Shown piece after piece: positions 58,871 to 64,000 of a stretch of 64,000 bases of DNA. The first letter of the stretch is position 1; each line of letters begins with the position of its first letter. A program made the translations under genes and the position numbers. The DNA is taken from positions 41,001 to 105,000 of the forward strand of contig JAODTK010001166.1 of the NCBI GenBank assembly GCA_026419785.1. The letters run 5' to 3'. The notes under the pieces were generated by a model. It was given only the letters and a program-made list of their open reading frames with translations, did not search any database and was not told where the DNA came from. The stretch comes from Sclerodactyla briareus. Its lineage: Eukaryota; Echinodermata; Holothuroidea; Dendrochirotida; Sclerodactylidae.

Positions 58871-59330
58871 CAATCCGCGATTAATATTATTCACTCTAGG
58901 TTTCAGTTTGTGCAGTGGTATCGTATTTTTTTTTGAAGGGGTAATATTATGTTGAATATTTTTCCTCATCTATAGTGATGCGTTTGAATCTTCATTACAT
59001 ATTCATTATGATTGATAGCCAACATGGGCGTCGATCCTGGGGAGGGGGGGACCATGGGGTAACTTCCCCCCCCCCACTTTTCGAAGTGGGAGGGACAGCA
59101 TATCAATGTCCCGCCCATTTTTTGCTCCGATGAGAACGAAGTACATTTCCCGTTCACGCACTGTACCGTATCCGTTACGTAGCTGATGGGGCTGAAAATA
59201 TTGAGAAGCAGCCTCACAAAACCACAGTTGCCTTTATTCCGAACCCGATTGTCCCAGATTTCCGCACGATGCGCGCGCACACGTATGTAACAGTTTGCTT
59301 CTATAGTTCGTGAGCGATGCCTTTGCAGGT

Positions 59331-61255
59331 ATATCTGGCGATCTGAAGCTCTTATGCAGTTTTTCTCCCCTCAGAAACATATGGAGACTATTCTATATGT
59401 TGGTTTGTAAACATTAAGGTAGATTCCAATAAATGTCCAGTGATTATAACACGAAGCGTCGTATTGGCATACGAGGCGGATTAGGAGTCAGACTGCTCCA
59501 CACATTATGGCAGTAAAATCAAGTTTGCAGATCGAGGAACAACACGCTTCAACAAAACAAAGATAGGCACTAATTCAGCATACAAACCTGCCAAAGTGGA
59601 AAATGGCCCGCCAATGGTATGTCAGCAGTTTTCCGATTTATCTTGTCGAAAGCCCGATTGATGAGCAAAAATTGTCAATCCTTGTCAAGTTTGGATTTTG
59701 TGGTTATCGATGTCCCAAGAATATGCGAAAACTTCGTCCCGTTTCGGTATCCTGATGTTGTTTCGCCGTCAGTACTGTAGACCACGGTGCACGATATCTA
59801 TGATATACCGTGAAAAATATTTTGAGTGCATTTTTTTTAAATTCTGGCCCATATTTTTACAAATTGCTTCCTAGACAAATCGCATTTCTAGCCAGCTGAA
59901 GGCATCGATATACTTGCACTTCAATTGAAAAATATATATATTGCCTTCAATTTCAACAAAAACAGTCCGTGGCCCAATGCTCCAAACGAGAACTCAAACC
60001 CTTGTGGAGCGCGTCGATATATATCCCTACATTGTAATGGCGCTATTAGAAACAAATATTTATGTTAACAAAACCCGGGCAAGAAATGTATAATTCTAGC
60101 AAAAATGAGAAGCCTTTTTTTAAATCATAGACTATAACCAGGAAACCGTGCGAAATTTTCACCCACTTTTGACTTTTGTGTTTTCTACCTTCATTGAATT
60201 GCTACAAGATTCGAACAACTTTGAGATATTCGGTCTGTCAAAAATTTCCGTCGAAAGAAACAGGAGCCTACGAGGCAAAACGTAAACCATTTAATACCCT
60301 GGTTCCTCTAGAATGGGCTAACCGTTCTGACTTCCGGCCTTTCCCTAGGACCCCCACTAAGGCGGTCCCATGGAAATGTGGATCAGGCCAATAACCAAAA
60401 TAATAAGAACTTCTGCCCTTCAAAGTTGGTGGACATGTACGCGACAGCACATTTTTCCGCACAAAAAAATAAAATTTCAGAGCATGAACTTGTACCTAGA
60501 GCCAATTTTTTTCAAAGGTGACGGGTGGACCCTGACTGCCTGAGACCGTCCCTTCCACGGGCCCATTTAAATGTTAGCCCCTCGCATAGTCAAAAATGTC
60601 GTACTTCACTCTGCTGCCGACAGAGTGAAACATAAATCTAGACCTCAGTGACGTATTCTAAAAGTTTTTCCTTTCTTTCTCTGCAACAGGAAATCACTGG
60701 CCTTACTAATATCATTTCCCGGGCGCAAATACCTTCACCCAATAAATCAATTTGAGCTAACGCCCAGTCCTGGACATAGTAAACACTAGGCTACTAGTTT
60801 TTGTTCACAATTCATTACATTGTAAATCAAAACTGCTTTGACTTCTGGCCAGACTTACCAAATTGCGTAGCCCTTTGAGAAGCGCAAAGTTTATTCTGAG
60901 ATGACAATTCGGAGCAAAAATTGACATAATTTTCGGGAGGAAAATCTGACAGAAAAAGGCAAAGTGAAGGAAATGCCCAAAAATGTTGGCTGAACTGGCC
61001 TGAATTTTCAATCAAACGCCCGAAAAACCATGCAATTTTTTTAATTTTTTTATCTTTTTTGGTTTTTTAACATAAAAAAACATGTTTTGCAAAAAATCAG
61101 AAGGGTCCAGTACGCCTAGGAGGCAGTTCATCAGCACTTTTTCTCCTCTCGATTTAGTATTCTGCAGTCGCCTACGAATGCCATGAGGACCAAATGTTCA
61201 CTGATGTGCTCAAGACAAGCTGGCAACTGGCATCCACATGGCTTTGCATAATGTC
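59331..61255. other. Unassigned sequence of tandem unit 2
   Basis: Counterpart of 54561-56540. The open frames seen here do not coincide with those of unit 1, which argues against a conserved protein. Confidence 0.45.
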
Positions 61256-61677
61256 AAAAGGGGGCAATTCTCCTGGCTGAAAGTTGGGGTCCCAGGTGGT
61301 CAATAGTGAAAACCTATTATGGAGGACTTCCGAAGTTGGGGATCACGACCATCACAAAGACTGCGGCCCTTGGAATTGGAAATAGTCCTAGCAATAACCG
61401 TATTTGCTAATTGCAAACTTTATGCCATCTTTTTTCAACCCTGGGACCCCCAAGTTAGGTGATATGTAAATCTATGCCCAAGTATATAAGATGGTAAAGT
61501 AATATCACGGATTCGTACAGAACCAACTTAGGGCAAATCAGCCATGTTATCCGAGACTGGGTCGGGCCGGTGTGCGGATCTTTGAAGAGTGAAAACACGA
61601 ACGATAATACCCAAATTCGGAGAGATATGGAAGAAAGTGGGGCAAAGTAAAAATGAAAAGTTTTTCATTATGGATTT

Positions 61678-63080
61678 GTGGCTTAATTTTCTCGCGCATC
61701 AGTACTGATATCGTTATGCCTTAAACTGCAATGAAATTCACTCTTTCAGTTTGGGTAAATTTGTTCGCCCCACTGTAACTCTGAACCTGTGAACGTGTAC
61801 TGTGCACTGGTTCATTTTATTATAGTGGGTTGGGCGGTCGTTCACAGTGATAATCATAATTTGATGATCGTCTATTAACTGATTCAATTATTATCTAACC
61901 AAACATTTATCTCTTTTGGAAATTGTCTAAGTCCACCATTCCAGGTGCGGACCCCAGAATGAGATCTGTAACCCCACGAGGGGCTGAAGTCGAGATACCC
62001 ATGTTTCTACCGAGTGCTTCGAATTTGCCTCGAAGGCCAAGTGCATAATTTTCAAATGTCTTTTTTCTACCCTGCGTTGTGAATAATGCGATGTAATGCT
62101 TGAAATCATTTTGTTCACTCGAATAATTTCATGAGCCTGGGCAGACTGCCCCCCCCCCCCCATTTGTTGTGAGATGAAGAATTCGGTCGGGCGACAATTC
62201 TGAAAATTTGTGTGAAGAAAAGGCAAACGGAAACGGAAAAAAATGCCTGGAACTTTTGTCTGCTACTCTTTCGATAAAATGCCGGAAAACAGCGCAAAAA
62301 AACTAAACTCCGTGCCTTCGCGCGCACTGGTAGTCTCGATAACTGACTTGTAAAAGTCGGACCAAATATTTAGGTCTCCTAATTGAATGGTCCGCGTACG
62401 CCTTGCTTTTTCCAGGGACCGTTGGGCAGCCCCCGATCCCACGCAAACAAGCCAGAGTAATAAAAAAAATCCCATGTTGTTGTATGCGGGTTAATCATCT
62501 TAGTATGCCAATGACAATTTTGTCTGTCTCTTACTCAAATCACACATGTAGATTGGTGCTGTCGAGTCTGGCCGAATGCCGTTTTCCCCGGCGTCTGGGA
62601 GGTGTATGAGAAGCTAAAAATTTTCTTTGTAGTACGCTTCGCGCCAACAATGGTTGCGCTCCGCTTAGATGGGAGGTGCAGTCGATTTTCCTCCCCCCAC
62701 TTTTCAAAACGGAGATCGACGCGTACGCCATGATAGCCAATCATCGTTTGGCTATTATGTTGTGTTCAGCCATCAAATCTCAATTAGGGAGGTACACTTG
62801 GCTACCACTCTGGAGGATCGGGCCATCTCCTTTAAGACCGCCTTAGTCGCCTAGGTGACTCATTTATTTCGTTCATATGTCGATCACATCATCATCTAAG
62901 TATCAACGTTTCCGGTCTTCTCACTTAACTACGTGGAGAAATATCGCTTTACAATGTTTCAGGGGTCTTTTACCAATGAGAAAATCTACCGGGTATACAG
63001 CGGCCAAAAAACCCCTTGACCTTTTCATTGGCCCCTGGCCACATAAATGAGTGTATATAGTGCAGGGTATTTCCAGATTC
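61678..63080. other. GC-rich interspersed repeats, otherwise unassigned
   Basis: 62145-62340 is related to 56120-56345: both have 'gagatgaa.aattcgg' followed by 'gaaaaggcaaa' and end near 'ccttcgcgcg'. 62600-62740 resembles the 54243 repeat in reverse. C-run at 62148-62161. No gene recognised. Confidence 0.45.
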
Positions 63081-64000
63081 TCACCACTTACTGCTTATCG
63101 TTGTTCGGTTTTCTGCTGCCGTTCTCAGTGACAAAACAGTGTTTATATGTTTAGTTTGTTTATTTTGGTTTAGTGAACTGAGGTCAGGAAGGACATAATC
63201 CTCATAACTACCCCGAAGCCAACAAATGCCCAGAAAGAAAAATACCAAAACCGAACTAAAATATACGCCCGTGATTCCTGAAAAATAAATCAAGACTGTT
63301 CTTAACGCATCACACTCGTAGAGCAAAGCAACATTTTCAGGAAGACAATTCCACTCATTGATCACTCTCCACTCTCTACGAGAAGACTATTTACGAATGT
63401 CCATTCTGCACGCTTGCCACGAAGCTTGAAGACAGTGACCTCTATTGCAGTAACATTGGAAAATTTCAAAGAAGTAGTGGAGTACCCATCGAGTCCATGA
63501 CAATTTTGAAAACCTGCAGCAGTCACCCCGAATTCCCCGCCTCATCTCCATGGTAGTTAGACCTGAACGCCTTAAATCTTTCCTCGTACGATATTTTTTC
63601 ATACAGTGAATCATCTAGTTGCCCTAACGTTTTGACGTTCTCAATTACCTGCTTGCCTTTATGCAGGTAGGGTTCTGCACTTGTACAGAATACTTCTAGG
63701 TGCGGCTCACCAGTTGCTAAACAACTGACACAATATCCTCATCAATGAAACTGAAGTGACTTCATAATCAAGCCAAGAATCCATTACCTCTTCTAGCAGC
63801 TCCGTCGTCGGCATAACGCTTGGAAGGTTTCAAGGATGAATCACACAAACCCCAAGTCTTTGTTCTGAATCACACCGTCCTGAATATTTTTCGGCCATTC
63901 AACTTGAACGGAAGCGATCCGATTGTGGAAAACAATCATGCATAACTTTGCACTTGTCGACATTGAAAAACCTTTGCCACAGTCGGAAGAACCATTTGGA
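63081..64000 (-). mobile_element. CR1-like LINE 3' region, cut by the window end
   Basis: The minus strand reads 'MINEWNCLPENV' at 63365-63330, the V-N-E-W-N-x-L-P motif near the end of CR1-type ORF2. The sequence is collinear with 17900-18720 of the LINE at 17840-20820 (shared 'acaattccactcattgatca' and 'cttgccacgaagcttga'), so the reverse transcriptase should continue beyond 64000. Confidence 0.75.

Larger units (their letters stand above)
56981..61677 (+). repeat. Tandem duplication unit 2, about 4.7 kb
   Basis: Head-to-tail repeat of 52143-56976, from 'aaggtgtacagtatcggacc' to 'ttcattatggatttgtgg'. The same internal order is kept: CATA array 57307-57412, LINE end about 57426-57900, integrase tail 58060-58870, GC-rich repeat 59023-59330, MITE 61256-61372. 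Confidence 0.88.

Overview
This window looks like nuclear DNA of an invertebrate animal. It has no operons or prokaryotic gene density. It has interrupted genes with GT/AG introns, many degraded non-LTR retrotransposons of metazoan type (CR1/L2-like and L1-like), a Ty3/gypsy-type integrase remnant, tRNA-derived SINE-like pieces, small inverted-repeat elements and long TA, GATA, CATA and CA microsatellites. A vitelline-membrane-outer-layer-I (VMO-I) gene, a lysine-rich linker-histone-like pair and AGGTCA-rich interspersed repeats would fit a marine lophotrochozoan such as a mollusc, but the species cannot be fixed from this sequence. Coding similarity is often broken by one- or two-base indels, and repeated copies differ mainly by indels. 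Part of this may be uncorrected long-read error rather than biology.

Layout. 0.4-1.2 kb: tandem repeat of about 180 bp. 2.7-5.3 kb: foldback element, TA arrays and a reverse transcriptase remnant. 5.6-9.1 kb: two minus-strand linker-histone-like copies flanked by a repeat with a hairpin core. 9.2-11 kb: 3' end of an L2/CR1-like LINE. 11-17.6 kb: non-coding, with GATA and CA microsatellites, a three-unit tandem repeat and an AGGTCA-bearing repeat. 17.8-20.8 kb: the best-preserved LINE, CR1-like, minus strand, with endonuclease and reverse transcriptase. 23.8-25.4 kb: an insertion with inverted repeats whose empty site survives at 45.9 kb. 26.1-27.6 kb: L1-like fragment, minus strand. 29.7-34.9 kb: the only recognisable multi-exon host gene, a three-exon VMO-I protein. 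37.7-50.8 kb: a shortened, collinear second copy of 2.7-34.4 kb, holding only the first VMO-I exon. 50.8-52.05 kb: an array of GATATC-centred 20-bp units. 52.1-61.7 kb: two head-to-tail units of about 4.8 kb, each with a LINE 3' end and a Ty3/gypsy integrase tail. 61.7-64 kb: GC-rich interspersed repeats and another CR1-like LINE tail that runs off the window.

Only two host gene families are supported. The VMO-I protein is probably secreted (signal peptide seen; the family forms a three-fold beta-prism). The linker-histone-like copies would be chromatin proteins. Nothing suggests that they work together. The main story of the window is its duplication history: one large collinear duplication, one precise tandem duplication, and several insertions that can be polarised by comparing the copies.
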